Shown in pieces: positions 26,466 to 35,924 of a stretch of DNA of 64,000 bases. Source of the stretch: Chloroflexota bacterium (lineage in GTDB: Bacteria; Chloroflexota; Anaerolineae; Anaerolineales; Anaerolineaceae); NCBI GenBank assembly GCA_012798455.1, contig JAAZNC010000010.1, positions 20,965 to 84,964 of the forward strand, given 5' to 3'. A program made the position numbers and the translations under genes. How positions within the stretch are numbered: position 1 is the stretch's first letter; the number at the start of each line of letters is the position of its first letter. A model generated the notes under the pieces. That model did not search any database and was not told where the DNA came from. It saw only the letters and a program-made list of their open reading frames with translations.

Positions 26466-26496
26466 GTCAGGCATTATACTCAATATCGCTGATCTT

Positions 26497-27474
26497 TTAC
26501 CGTTCATCTCGCTGCCCCAAAAATACCAATGCAAATCCCAGGATCGCAATGATTACGATCCCAATGAACACAAATTGATCACTGTCCAAAGATCGATCGT
26601 TGTTCTTATCTGTGGTGAAAACCGTTTTCGTTGATTGAAATTCAGGGGAAACACTGGAATAGTATTCAAAGGTCGTCAATGGCAACGGGGCAATGGTGAC
26701 ACTTGGCACAGTGGAGGGAGTGGGCACAATTTTGATCAGCAATTTATCCCCGGCATAGATCATGCTATTCGAGGTCAACCCATTAAGCTGTTGAATTTGT
26801 TCGATGGTCACTCCATAAGTGGTAGCAATACTCCACAATGTTTGTCCTTGTAGCACTTGATGGATCACCCTACCCTGCTTATCAGATTCGGCGATCTGAA
26901 CCGGTGCGATATATTGCGAGACTGATGCTCCACTGGCTAATCCAGGATAAGCATCGGAGGTGGGTTGGGCGGTAAGTCCCCCATCTCCCCAGAACGCCGC
27001 CACATTGATAACATAGATCACCGAATCGCCAGATACTGCTACTCCCGCACCGACGTGTTGACCCATCTGATGGAGCATGGTATGCGTATGAACCGAATCT
27101 CCCCAGGCAATATAGATCAAAGTGTGTAGATCCGCATCAAGGGGCATAGAAGCCCAGTTTTCATTGATATCCAAACCAGGAACCTGAGCATACCCTACTG
27201 CAGCAGCGCGGGCATCCGAATCTGTGCCACCTTCCCCTACATGACCACTCATTGTACCTTCTTGTGCTGCCAGATATTCGGCATGCATCTGTGCGGACAA
27301 CATTAATAATGGATCTACCGCAAGCGCGGGGAGCCCATTAGCCGCCCTATACACATTTACCGCATCGATCAGATCGTAAACACTAGGAACCAGTAATGGC
27401 GCCGCGTAAACCGGTTTTATCATCGCACAACTGCAAAGAAATATAATCAGTACGATCCGCAGTTGCTTCATCAT
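26497..27474 (-). CDS. Surface CAP-domain protein with LysM and C-terminal membrane anchor (paralogue)
   Basis: This 325-residue protein has the same layout as its neighbour. A signal peptide ends near VYAAP (about residue 25). The CAP domain (about 30-165) has SGHVGEGGTD, NENWASM and HTHTMLHQMGQHVGAGVA. LysM (about 205-248) starts HQVLQGQTLWSIATTYGV. A Ser/Thr/Pro linker, a membrane helix near 303-320 and a charged tail follow. It starts 17 nt after surE, so it is probably co-transcribed with it. The second ATG (27471) is an equally good start. CAP proteins are often extracellular and linked to wall or membrane processes, but the substrate is unknown. Confidence 0.85.
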   Translation of the reverse strand: MMKQLRIVLIIFLCSCAMIKPVYAAPLLVPSVYDLIDAVNVYRAANGLPALAVDPLLMLSAQMHAEYLAAQEGTMSGHVGEGGTDSDARAAAVGYAQVPGLDINENWASMPLDADLHTLIYIAWGDSVHTHTMLHQMGQHVGAGVAVSGDSVIYVINVAAFWGDGGLTAQPTSDAYPGLASGASVSQYIAPVQIAESDKQGRVIHQVLQGQTLWSIATTYGVTIEQIQQLNGLTSNSMIYAGDKLLIKIVPTPSTVPSVTIAPLPLTTFEYYSSVSPEFQSTKTVFTTDKNNDRSLDSDQFVFIGIVIIAILGFALVFLGQRDER

Positions 27475-27491
27475 CTTGTTATTTACCGTAT

Positions 27492-28262
27492 CTATTTAGA
27501 AATATTCCAGCTTCGAAAATGATCCAGACAATTATAAGCCGTGAGATCCAGTGAGATGGGGGAAACCGATACATATCCTCCATTCAATGCACCGATATCC
27601 GTGCCCTCTTCAGGCACTCCTGTGGGAGCTTCCCCACCGATCCAATAATAGGGACGACCTCGCGGGTCTTCCCGGCGGATCAATTCGTCACGATATACAC
27701 GCAATCCCTGGCGTGTGATCAGAAACCCTTTCAGGTCATCAAACGACAGATAAGGTACATTGATATTCAACAATACATTCCCCGGCATTTTATTTTCAAG
27801 TATTTTTTGTGCCACCAGCCTGGCGACCTGCGCTGCCGGCTGGTAATTCAAAGGTCCGTTAAAAAATTCTGGGGCATCCAAAGAAATTGCAATGCTGGGT
27901 ATATTACTGATAGCTCCTTCCATGGCTGCTGTTACCGTGCCTGAATAGGTGACATCATGCCCAACATTGGCATTGGGGTTGATACCAGAAACCACAAAAT
28001 CTACCGGTTCATCCAACAATCCTAAGATTGGAAGTGCCACACAATCAGACGGAGCACCATCGCATGCATATGCCTTGGTGTTATCCGCCAGATATACCTC
28101 TTTCACACGTAGCGGTCGATTGAGCGTTTTTACATGTCCAGAGGCAGACCAATTCTTATCCGGCGCAACCACTGTTACCTTTCCTAGTTTGCGAATTTCC
28201 TGCGCAAGCGTCAGCAACCCCGGAGCCTGCACGCCATCATCATTGGTTACAATAAAATGCAT
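27492..28262 (-). CDS. surE: 5'-nucleotidase SurE
   Basis: This 256-residue metal-dependent nucleoside monophosphate phosphatase has the N-terminal metal site VTNDDGVQAPG (D8-D9), a conserved serine in DKNWSASGH, and the asparagine loop GINPNANVGHDVTYSGTVTAAMEG. Length is normal. An AGAGGA ribosome-binding site precedes the ATG. SurE recycles nucleotides and is linked to stationary-phase survival. The two CAP-LysM genes lie downstream on the same strand. Confidence 0.95.
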   Translation of the reverse strand: MHFIVTNDDGVQAPGLLTLAQEIRKLGKVTVVAPDKNWSASGHVKTLNRPLRVKEVYLADNTKAYACDGAPSDCVALPILGLLDEPVDFVVSGINPNANVGHDVTYSGTVTAAMEGAISNIPSIAISLDAPEFFNGPLNYQPAAQVARLVAQKILENKMPGNVLLNINVPYLSFDDLKGFLITRQGLRVYRDELIRREDPRGRPYYWIGGEAPTGVPEEGTDIGALNGGYVSVSPISLDLTAYNCLDHFRSWNISK

Positions 28263-28326
28263 TTGCTTTTTCCTCTTCTTTCACAATGCCTAATTATATA
28301 GCCTGTTGTAAGGTATAGAAGGGCAC

Positions 28327-28353
28327 TTGTACCTCGGAAAATTATGTTATACT
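28327..28353 (+). promoter_or_regulatory. Predicted promoter of rpsB-tsf
   Basis: A TTGTAC -35-like box (28327-28332) and an extended -10 element (TG at 28345-28346, TATACT at 28348-28353) are 15 nt apart. Transcription would start near 28360, giving a leader of about 108 nt that contains the hairpin at 28396-28428. Confidence 0.5.
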
Positions 28354-28395
28354 TCTGCCGGCGCCTAAAAAACGTCAAATACACACGCTCTATAC

Positions 28396-28428
28396 TAGAC
28401 TTTGCGTGCTGAGAAAATCAGTTGTCTA
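28396..28428 (+). promoter_or_regulatory. Leader hairpin before rpsB, candidate S2 autoregulatory element
   Basis: TAGAC (28396-28400) pairs with GTCTA (28424-28428), and CTGA pairs with TCAG inside, leaving internal loops. It lies 40 nt before the rpsB start. S2 represses its own operon by binding the leader in other bacteria, so this is a plausible site, inferred from position and structure only. Confidence 0.35.
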
Positions 28429-28467
28429 AAAAATAGGGCGGAGGAAAAACGCAAAGGAGTTTATCCA

Positions 28468-29355
28468 ATGAGTGCAAATGTATCAATGAAAAGCCTGTTG
28501 GAAAGTGGTGTTCATTTCGGGCACCGCACCAACAAATGGAACCCACTGATGAAGCCTTATATCTTCACCGAGCGCAATGGGATCCATATTATCGACTTGC
28601 AGCAGACCGTTAAATATCTCGACAAAGCCTATGACGTAGTACGGGATGTGGTCGCCCAAGGTGGAACCGTTCTCTTTGTAGGAACCAAACGCCAAGCACA
28701 GGAAACCATTCAGGAAGAAGCGGAACGTTGCGGTATGCCTTATGTGATACAACGCTGGCTGCCCGGGACCCTGACCAACTGGATGACCATCTACCAGCAG
28801 ATCCTGGAACTGGAAACACTGGAAAAGAAGCGTGAAACAGGTCAGTTTGACAAATTGGTCAAAAAAGAGATATTAATGATTGACCGTCGTATCCAGCGCC
28901 TCTTAAAAAATCTGAGTGGTATCCGCCACATGAAGACTCTCCCCGATATGCTTTTCGTGGTGGATGTCATGCGAGAATATACCGCTGTTCATGAAGCAAA
29001 TGTAAAAGGCATTCCTGTGCTCTCTCTGGTCGACACCAATTGTGATCCCAGCGGTGTGGATTATCTGATCCCAGCCAATGATGACGCCATTCGCGCCATT
29101 AAATTATTGGTCGGAAAAATGGCAGATGCTGTACTTGAAGGAAAAGATATGCGGAAAGATGAAGAAGAATTGGATGAAGCCGCTGTCTTGGAAGGTGCAT
29201 CCAGCGCCGAAACCGTTCGCCGCAAGGTCTCCTTGGAAGAAGAGATCTCTGATGAAGAACTGCTTGGTGCTGCTACTCTGGCAAAATTAACCAACAAAGA
29301 TGACGATTCAGACGAAGATGAAGATTATTTCGATGAAGATGAAGACGAGAAATAG
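28468..29355 (+). CDS. rpsB: Ribosomal protein S2 with acidic C-terminal tail
   Basis: This 295-residue 30S protein has the family segments [53 protein letters not shown] and [23 protein letters not shown]. The body ends near residue 230. It is followed by a long acidic extension (about 235-295), with the last 20 residues almost all Asp and Glu. The ATG at 28468 has AAGGAG 8 nt upstream; the longer frame starts before this site and is rejected. tsf follows 24 nt later, the usual rpsB-tsf pair. Confidence 0.96.
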   Translation: MSANVSMKSLLESGVHFGHRTNKWNPLMKPYIFTERNGIHIIDLQQTVKYLDKAYDVVRDVVAQGGTVLFVGTKRQAQETIQEEAERCGMPYVIQRWLPGTLTNWMTIYQQILELETLEKKRETGQFDKLVKKEILMIDRRIQRLLKNLSGIRHMKTLPDMLFVVDVMREYTAVHEANVKGIPVLSLVDTNCDPSGVDYLIPANDDAIRAIKLLVGKMADAVLEGKDMRKDEEELDEAAVLEGASSAETVRRKVSLEEEISDEELLGAATLAKLTNKDDDSDEDEDYFDEDEDEK

Positions 29356-29379
29356 AAAAGGGAATTAAGGAACAGAAAT

Positions 29380-29994
29380 ATGGAAATTACCACTGAAATG
29401 ATCAAACAGCTTCGTGAAGAAAGCGGAGCCGGGATTCTGGATTGTCGAAAAGCATTACAGGATACGGATGGTGATTTTGAGAAAGCCAAAGTCATCTTGC
29501 GTGATAAAGGATTAGCAACCGCCAGCAAACGAGCCGATCGTGAAGTAAGCGAAGGCGTTGTAGAACTGTATTCCCACGGAGACGGTCGAGTGGGTGTGAT
29601 GGTGGAAATCAATTGTGAGACTGATTTCGTTGGTCGCTCAGAAGATTTCCGTAATTTTGCCCATGAAGTCGCTTTACAAATTGCAGGAGCATATCCACAG
29701 TACGTTAGCGATGCCGATATCCCCGCAGAAGTCATAAAAGAACTGGAAGAAACTACTACCGCTAAGGCAAAAGAAGAAGGGAAACCTGATACAATTATTT
29801 CAAGGATTGTGGAAGGTACATTGAAAAAATTCAAAGATGAAAATGTGCTTTTGCGCCAGCAGTACATTCGTGACGATTCACTGCTTATTCAAGATCTCCT
29901 CAACCAGACCATTGCAAAGACCGGGGAGAATATTGTGATTCGACGATTTGCCCGCTTTTCACTGGGTGAATCCAGTGATGCGGAAGAAGAATAG
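29380..29994 (+). CDS. tsf: Elongation factor Ts
   Basis: This 204-residue nucleotide exchange factor for EF-Tu has the N-terminal UBA-like domain with LREESGAGILDCRKAL, the RADREVSEGVVELY segment and the core VMVEINCETDFVGR motif. It is the short form, with one core subdomain reduced as in Thermus and cyanobacterial-type proteins, against about 283 residues in E. coli. An AAGGA site precedes the ATG. A strong terminator follows. Confidence 0.96.
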   Translation: MEITTEMIKQLREESGAGILDCRKALQDTDGDFEKAKVILRDKGLATASKRADREVSEGVVELYSHGDGRVGVMVEINCETDFVGRSEDFRNFAHEVALQIAGAYPQYVSDADIPAEVIKELEETTTAKAKEEGKPDTIISRIVEGTLKKFKDENVLLRQQYIRDDSLLIQDLLNQTIAKTGENIVIRRFARFSLGESSDAEEE

Positions 29995-29995
29995 A

Positions 29996-30031
29996 ACAAA
30001 AAGAGCCAACCTCTCGGTTGGCTCTTTTTTT
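29996..30031 (+). terminator. Rho-independent terminator after tsf
   Basis: A perfect 9-bp GC-rich stem (30003-30011 with 30016-30024), extended by A-T pairs, has a 4-nt loop and is followed by seven or more T residues. It ends the rpsB-tsf transcript. pyrH starts 18 nt later, so partial read-through is likely. Confidence 0.95.
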
Positions 30032-30033
30032 GA

Positions 30034-30765
<732 letters not shown>

Positions 30766-30908
30766 GTTTTATTTGTTATCTTCTGGTTTGCATTTAAGAA
30801 GCTGTCAGAAAAGTAACCTACCTCTTGTCCATTTGCCATTGAATGCCAGGTCTTGCACATTAGGCTGGTTGTTCGCTCTACAATAGAGCATTCATTATAG
30901 GTTCTATT

Positions 30909-30948
30909 GTTGTCCAAAAAGAAAATTCGGATTTTCTAGACAACCTTT
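30909..30948 (+). terminator. Terminator-like hairpin after pyrH
   Basis: A 6-bp outer stem (30909-30914 with 30939-30944) and a 7-bp inner stem (30920-30926 with 30931-30937) over a TCGG loop are followed by CTTTTG. It lies 145 nt after pyrH. Between pyrH and this hairpin (30766-30908) I see no gene. Confidence 0.65.
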
Positions 30949-30974
30949 TGTTTCACAAATCCTTTTCTGCTTCC

Positions 30975-31002
30975 TTGACTTTTTAATCAATTAATAGATA
31001 AT
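30975..31002 (+). promoter_or_regulatory. Possible promoter of the pheST T-box leader
   Basis: TTGACT (30975-30980) and GATAAT (30997-31002) are 16 nt apart. The predicted start (about 31007-31009) falls a few bases inside the first strand of T-box stem I, so either the start or the -10 assignment may be a few bases off. Confidence 0.4.
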
Positions 31003-31003
31003 A

Positions 31004-31278
31004 GGGAGAAGTTCATAACCGTGCATTGACGGAGCAAAGTAGATCATCGGAAACCGACAGGGATACCGGGGCATAGATTGAGACCCCGGTTTGGCAGAAA
31101 ATGATCGAAGTTCTCTCCCGAGCAGTTTGGGCGAAAGGTATCGACTAGTCCAAACCGCATGTGCAGCGATAACGGCACAGCCAATCGAGTAAAATCAGGT
31201 TGGTGAAAGAGTGGGCTGATCTTTAGCCAATCAGGGTGGTACCGCGGATTACCCCGTCCCTTTGGACGGGGTTTTTTT
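31004..31278 (+). promoter_or_regulatory. T-box leader for phenylalanine (tRNA-Phe sensing)
   Basis: This is a transcription-termination T-box riboswitch ahead of pheST. The 14-15-nt T-box AGGGTGGTACCGCGG lies at 31233-31247, with the TGGT bulge that pairs with the uncharged tRNA acceptor end. A terminator follows. The stem I base pairs 31004-31009 with 31114-31119. The triplet immediately 5' of the second strand, at 31111-31113, is TTC, a phenylalanine codon in the specifier position. Uncharged tRNA-Phe should stabilise the antiterminator and allow pheS transcription. Confidence 0.92.
31252..31278 (+). terminator. T-box regulated terminator
   Basis: A perfect 8-bp stem (31252-31259 with 31264-31271) with a 4-nt loop and seven T residues. 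It competes with the T-box antiterminator. Confidence 0.95.
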
Positions 31279-31299
31279 ATAACTTAATATGGAGCAATG

Positions 31300-32343
31300 A
31301 TGGAAGACAAAAAAGATTTAACCCTTTCACTTCAAACCATAAAACAGAAAGCATTGACCGCATTGAAAAATGTTGATTCCCCAGAAACACTGGATTCCTG
31401 GAAGATCACATTTTTAGGTCGTTCTTCTGAGATCATGCAAGTTTTCAAAGAGATCCCCAATGCAGCGCCGGATGAGCGCCCCAAGATCGGGCAGAATGCC
31501 AATGTGGTGAAAAGTGAATTGGAGTCCCAATTTGAAAGTGCCAGACAACACATTCAACAAGGCCTGTTGAACAACAGTCTTGAACGCAATAAATTGGATG
31601 TTACCCTGCCCGGTCGCAAACCACAGCGTGGTAGATTGCATATTGCCACGCAAACCCTGCAGGAAATCTATCGTATCCTGGCTGAAATGGGTTTCCAGGT
31701 CTATCGCTCGCGTGAAGTGGAATCGGATGAATACAATTTTGAATTGCTGAACATCCCTGCGCACCACCCCGCGCGTGATCTATGGGATACTTTTTACACC
31801 ACCAAAGAAGGTGTCATCCTACGCACCCATACCTCTCCCGGGCAGATCCATGCCATGCGCGAATTTGCACCTGACCCGGTGCGCATTCTGCTGCCCGGCA
31901 TCGTTTATCGCTACGAACAGATGGATGCCAGCCATGAAATCCAGTTCAATCAGGTCGAACTGCTGGCAGTTGGAAAAAACATCACTTTCAGTCACCTGCG
32001 TGGTACCCTGGATGAATTTGTAAAGTGCATGTTTGGCACCGCTGTCGAAACACGGCTGCGTCCTTCGTACTTCCCATTCACCGAACCAAGTGCTGAAATG
32101 GATATGAAATGCATTGCTTGCCATGGGAATGGTTGCAATGTTTGCTCCGGTACAGGTTGGCTTGAGATACTTGGTTGTGGAATGGTACATCCCACTGTAT
32201 TGAAAAATGGTGGATACGATCCGGAAAAATTCTCCGGTTTTGCTGCCGGGTTAGGACCCGAGCGAATCGCCATGCTGCGTTATGGCATTGATGACATTCG
32301 CAATTTCTGGGCAAATGATATACGCTTCTTAAGCCAGTTCTAG
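31300..32343 (+). CDS. pheS: Phenylalanyl-tRNA synthetase alpha subunit
   Basis: This 347-residue class II synthetase subunit has an N-terminal coiled coil (about 1-90), motif 2 in GIVYRYEQMDASHEIQFNQVE and motif 3 in FAAGLGPERIAMLRYGIDDIR. An FPFTEPSAEMD block is typical. Between them, near residues 270-284, is a CxxC...CxxC cluster (CIACHGNGCNVCSGTGW) that probably binds zinc, as seen in some bacterial PheS. The second of two tandem ATGs (31300) is chosen because GGAG lies 5 nt ahead. It lies behind the T-box and 15 nt before pheT. Confidence 0.96.
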   Translation: MEDKKDLTLSLQTIKQKALTALKNVDSPETLDSWKITFLGRSSEIMQVFKEIPNAAPDERPKIGQNANVVKSELESQFESARQHIQQGLLNNSLERNKLDVTLPGRKPQRGRLHIATQTLQEIYRILAEMGFQVYRSREVESDEYNFELLNIPAHHPARDLWDTFYTTKEGVILRTHTSPGQIHAMREFAPDPVRILLPGIVYRYEQMDASHEIQFNQVELLAVGKNITFSHLRGTLDEFVKCMFGTAVETRLRPSYFPFTEPSAEMDMKCIACHGNGCNVCSGTGWLEILGCGMVHPTVLKNGGYDPEKFSGFAAGLGPERIAMLRYGIDDIRNFWANDIRFLSQF

Positions 32344-32358
32344 AAAAGGAAAGAGAAA

Positions 32359-34893
32359 ATGAAACTAGTATTATCTTGGTTAAAAGAATTCGTCGATATT
32401 GATTGTTCCCTGGAAGAATTGGCTCGCACTATGACCATGATCGGGCTCGAAGTGGAAGAGATCCAGTTGATCGGGTTGCCTAGACCCCGGGTTGAACACC
32501 TCGAAAATGTATACACGGGGCTGGAATGGGAAAAAGACAAAGTAGTGGTCGCCGAGGTGACCGAGGTCATGCCGCATCCCAACGCTGACCGATTGGTGTT
32601 GTGCAAGCTCAATGATGGAAATGGCGAAAACATTGTTTTGACTGGTGCACCGAATTTATATGAGTTCAAAGGGAGTGGGCCACTCTCCCATTCTCTCAAA
32701 GTTGCCTACGCCCGCGCAGGGACAACTCTTTATGATGGTCACCAACCAGGTAGAGAGCTGACCACTCTCAAACGCATGAAGATCCGCGGAGTCGAATCTT
32801 CGTCCATGATCTGTTCCGAAAAAGAATTGGGGATTTCAGATGAGCATGAAGGGGTGATCATTTTAGATGACGATGCACCGCTGGGAACACCACTGGTAGA
32901 TTATATGGGTGATGCGGTTTTCCAGGTCGCCATCCTGCCCAATATGGTCAGAGATGCCTGCATGCTGGGAGCCGCAAGGGAGATCGCTGCTGCTCTCGAT
33001 AAACCACTTCGTATGCCCTCTCCAAAACTTCGAGGGGATGGAGCAATCATCGAAGGAGCAGTAAAGATTGAGATCATTGATCCAATTTTAAATCCACGCT
33101 TTGTCTTTGGCATAGTTCGTGATGCCACTGCCCAACCCAGCCCTTACTGGGTTCAACGCCGCCTACGGTTGGCGGGTATGCGCCCCATCAATAGTATGGT
33201 AGATGCAACCAACTATGTCATGCTAGAAGTGGGCGAACCGCTGCATGCCTTTGATTACGACATCTTGAAGCAACGAGCAAACGGCAAATCTCCAACCATC
33301 ATCACTCGCGCCGCGAAACCAGGCGAAACCCTGACCACCCTAGATGACGTGGATCGAAAATTAGATGAGTTCACCATCCTGGTGACCGATACTGCCGGAC
33401 CGCTGGCGCTGGCAGGAGTAATGGGCGGACTGGAGAGTGAGATCACTGCAACCACCAGCAACATCCTATTGGAAGGCGCTAGCTGGAACTTCATCAACAC
33501 CCGTCGCACCGTTGCCGCACAAAAAATCCAGAGTGAAGCCGGTTATCGTTTTTCACGAAATATCCATCCTGCTTTGGCAAAATATGGGGTGGAATTATGT
33601 TTGAGCCGTATCGCAGAATGGAGCGGGGGATCGATCGCCAGTGGGCTGGTAGATGAATATCCTCTTCCCTATGTCGACCCGCTTCTGGAGATCACGCCAG
33701 CAGATGTGGAGCATGCTATTGGTATTTCATTATCTCCCCAAGAGATCGCTGATCTCTTGAACCGGCTGGATTTCACCTGCACGATAAAAGGCGAAATGAT
33801 CATGGTCAAGTCTCCAGATCACCGTACCGATATCGGGGAAGGGGTGATTGGAAAAGCAGATCTGATGGAGGAAATTGCACGTCTTTACGGATACGACCGC
33901 ATTCCATCCAATCGCCTGGAAGATTTGCTCCCCCCTCAACGCACCAATTTCATTGATGACTTCGAGAGAAAAGTCAAAAACACACTTACCAATATGGGAT
34001 TGCAAGAGGTCATCAACTATCGCCTCACTTCCCCCGAAGAAGAAAAACGCATACTACCCGATTCAAACAGTGAATATGAAAAAACCTACATTCAGATCTT
34101 GAATCCCATTTCTCAGGACAAACGGGTGATGCGGTCAGAACTGATCCCGCAAATGTTGGTCAATCTGGAACACAATATCCGGCACAACGATCGGCTGGGG
34201 TTATTTGAAATCGGTCCGGTTTTCATATCTCAGGGAGAACAGCAACTTCCCAAAGAAACATATCACTTATGTATCGGTTTGAGTGGGTTGGAACAAAATA
34301 AAGCCTGGGATCGCAAAGAACCGAAAGTAGTAGATTTCTATGATCTGAAAGGATATGTGGAGATACTTCTAGAAGCTCTCCATATTGAAAACATCAAGTT
34401 TTCTCCAGATAAAACCCCGATCTTCCATCCAGGTAAATGTGCTGCTATAAGCTGCAATGAAGTTACGGTCGGTATCTTCGGGGAGATTCATCCCAGAACA
34501 TTGGAAAAATATGATTTTCTTGAGAATCAGGTCTATATTGCCGATTTTGACCTGGGTGCTCTTTTTGCAAATCTGCCTGATTCATTCCACAGCCAGCCGG
34601 TTTCCACTTATCCCCCGGTGCTCGAAGACCTGGCAGTTATCGTTCCGGATGAGATGCCCTCCAAACAAGTAGAAGAGGTGATTCGTTCCGCCGGTGGAGA
34701 TTTGCTGACCAATGTGACCCTGTTCGATGTGTTCAAGGGCGAACAGATCGGGAGCGGAAAGAAAAGTCTGGCATATAACCTGACCTTTCAAGCTTTCGAT
34801 CGCACACTCACTGATAAGAATGTGGAAAAAACACGCGAAAAAATCATTAAATCTTTGGAAACTCAGATCGAGGTAGTGGTTCGTAAAAAATGA
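32359..34893 (+). CDS. pheT: Phenylalanyl-tRNA synthetase beta subunit
   Basis: This 844-residue subunit has, in order, an N-terminal LVLSWLKEFVDI segment, an EMAP/OB tRNA-binding domain (about 55-165), the B3/B4 editing domain (about 215-390), the B5 domain (about 410-480), a catalytic-like core with GYDRIPSNR and a C-terminal ferredoxin-fold anticodon-binding domain (about 750-844) with YPPVLEDLAVIVPDE. Length is normal to slightly long. GAAAGGAAAG lies before the ATG. It pairs with PheS as a heterotetramer. Confidence 0.97.
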   Translation: MKLVLSWLKEFVDIDCSLEELARTMTMIGLEVEEIQLIGLPRPRVEHLENVYTGLEWEKDKVVVAEVTEVMPHPNADRLVLCKLNDGNGENIVLTGAPNLYEFKGSGPLSHSLKVAYARAGTTLYDGHQPGRELTTLKRMKIRGVESSSMICSEKELGISDEHEGVIILDDDAPLGTPLVDYMGDAVFQVAILPNMVRDACMLGAAREIAAALDKPLRMPSPKLRGDGAIIEGAVKIEIIDPILNPRFVFGIVRDATAQPSPYWVQRRLRLAGMRPINSMVDATNYVMLEVGEPLHAFDYDILKQRANGKSPTIITRAAKPGETLTTLDDVDRKLDEFTILVTDTAGPLALAGVMGGLESEITATTSNILLEGASWNFINTRRTVAAQKIQSEAGYRFSRNIHPALAKYGVELCLSRIAEWSGGSIASGLVDEYPLPYVDPLLEITPADVEHAIGISLSPQEIADLLNRLDFTCTIKGEMIMVKSPDHRTDIGEGVIGKADLMEEIARLYGYDRIPSNRLEDLLPPQRTNFIDDFERKVKNTLTNMGLQEVINYRLTSPEEEKRILPDSNSEYEKTYIQILNPISQDKRVMRSELIPQMLVNLEHNIRHNDRLGLFEIGPVFISQGEQQLPKETYHLCIGLSGLEQNKAWDRKEPKVVDFYDLKGYVEILLEALHIENIKFSPDKTPIFHPGKCAAISCNEVTVGIFGEIHPRTLEKYDFLENQVYIADFDLGALFANLPDSFHSQPVSTYPPVLEDLAVIVPDEMPSKQVEEVIRSAGGDLLTNVTLFDVFKGEQIGSGKKSLAYNLTFQAFDRTLTDKNVEKTREKIIKSLETQIEVVVRKK

Positions 34894-34906
34894 TCTGCGG
34901 GAAATC

Positions 34907-34935
34907 GAAAAGAGCTCATATTGCGAGCTCTTTTC
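34907..34935. terminator. Bidirectional terminator between pheT and aldo/keto reductase
   Basis: A perfect 11-bp stem (34907-34917 with 34925-34935) closes a 7-nt loop, with A/T runs included at its base. It serves the two convergent operons. Confidence 0.88.
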
Positions 34936-34950
34936 TTAACCCCTCCCTGG

Positions 34951-35910
34951 TTATTCGGGGATTCCGTTAAAGATCATATCGATCGTATCCAAGATGTTTT
35001 CATCCAGTTTTTCTATCAGTGCAGCTGCATCCAGGTTGTCATCCAGTTGCTCCGTTTTGCTGGCACCTGTGATGACAGAGCTGACTTCTTTGCGACGCAG
35101 CACCCAGGCAATTGCCAATTGCGCCGCCGTAACACCCAGATCCTCCGCGATCTTCACGAATTCGCGTACTTTTGCAATATTCTCAGCAGTGATTTGATCA
35201 CGCAGCCAGCCCATATTATCCATGGATGCACGACTTCCTTTTGGCAAACCATTATTATATTTGCCAGTCAGGATGCCATTTTTCAACGGACTGAAGGTAG
35301 TTAACCCTAATCCATACTGGCGCGTTAACGGTTCGAGATCTTCTTCAACATTGGTCCTGTTCAGCAAGTTATACTGCGGCTGCTCCATAGACGGACCGAT
35401 CAGGCCGGTGCGGGTAGCATATTCAATGGCTTGTGTGATGTGAACCGCCTTCCATTCCGAGGTTCCCCAGTACAGGATCTTTCCACTTCGTACTAACATA
35501 TCCATAGTCTGAACTACTTCTTCGATGGTTGTATCGGGATCATAACGGTGGCAAAAATACAGATCCACATAATCCAACTGTAAGCGCTTCAAAGTCACAT
35601 CAATGGATTCGACGATATGTTTGCGTGATAAACCCTTTCCGTTTACTCCTTCGAAGGTTGGCCAAAAGACCTTGCTGGAAATGATCAATGGTTCACGGGG
35701 CAGATCTTTGATTGCTTTTCCCAATACCGTTTCGGCTTTTCCGCCGGCATAGACATCCGCGCAGTCAAAAAAGTTGACACCTTTTTCATACGCAGCTTGT
35801 ACCATATCGATAGCAATTTGCTCTTGAATTTGATCGCCAAAAGTGATCCACGATCCAAGGGATATTTCGCTGACTTTTATGCCAGTTTTACCCAATCTTC
35901 TGTAATGCAT
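34951..35910 (-). CDS. Aldo/keto reductase (Kv-beta-like)
   Basis: This 319-residue NADPH-dependent oxidoreductase of the AKR superfamily has the catalytic tetrad in NFFDCADVYAGGKAE (Asp-Tyr), the IISSKVFWP lysine and the LYFCHRYDPDT histidine. The YGLGLTTFSPLKNGILTGKY and SSVITGASKTEQLDDN cofactor-binding blocks are present. The CHRYDPDTTIEE and WGTSEW motifs resemble the Kv-beta/YghZ branch. GGAG precedes the ATG. It begins 14 nt after the lysine 2,3-aminomutase gene and is probably co-transcribed with it; a functional link is unproven. Confidence 0.92.
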   Translation of the reverse strand: MHYRRLGKTGIKVSEISLGSWITFGDQIQEQIAIDMVQAAYEKGVNFFDCADVYAGGKAETVLGKAIKDLPREPLIISSKVFWPTFEGVNGKGLSRKHIVESIDVTLKRLQLDYVDLYFCHRYDPDTTIEEVVQTMDMLVRSGKILYWGTSEWKAVHITQAIEYATRTGLIGPSMEQPQYNLLNRTNVEEDLEPLTRQYGLGLTTFSPLKNGILTGKYNNGLPKGSRASMDNMGWLRDQITAENIAKVREFVKIAEDLGVTAAQLAIAWVLRRKEVSSVITGASKTEQLDDNLDAAALIEKLDENILDTIDMIFNGIPE

Positions 35911-35924
35911 TTCTTTCTCCTTTT

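Noticed and set aside
34921..35304. 127-codon plus-strand frame after pheT
   Set aside because: It runs antisense to the aldo/keto reductase gene and starts within the bidirectional terminator.
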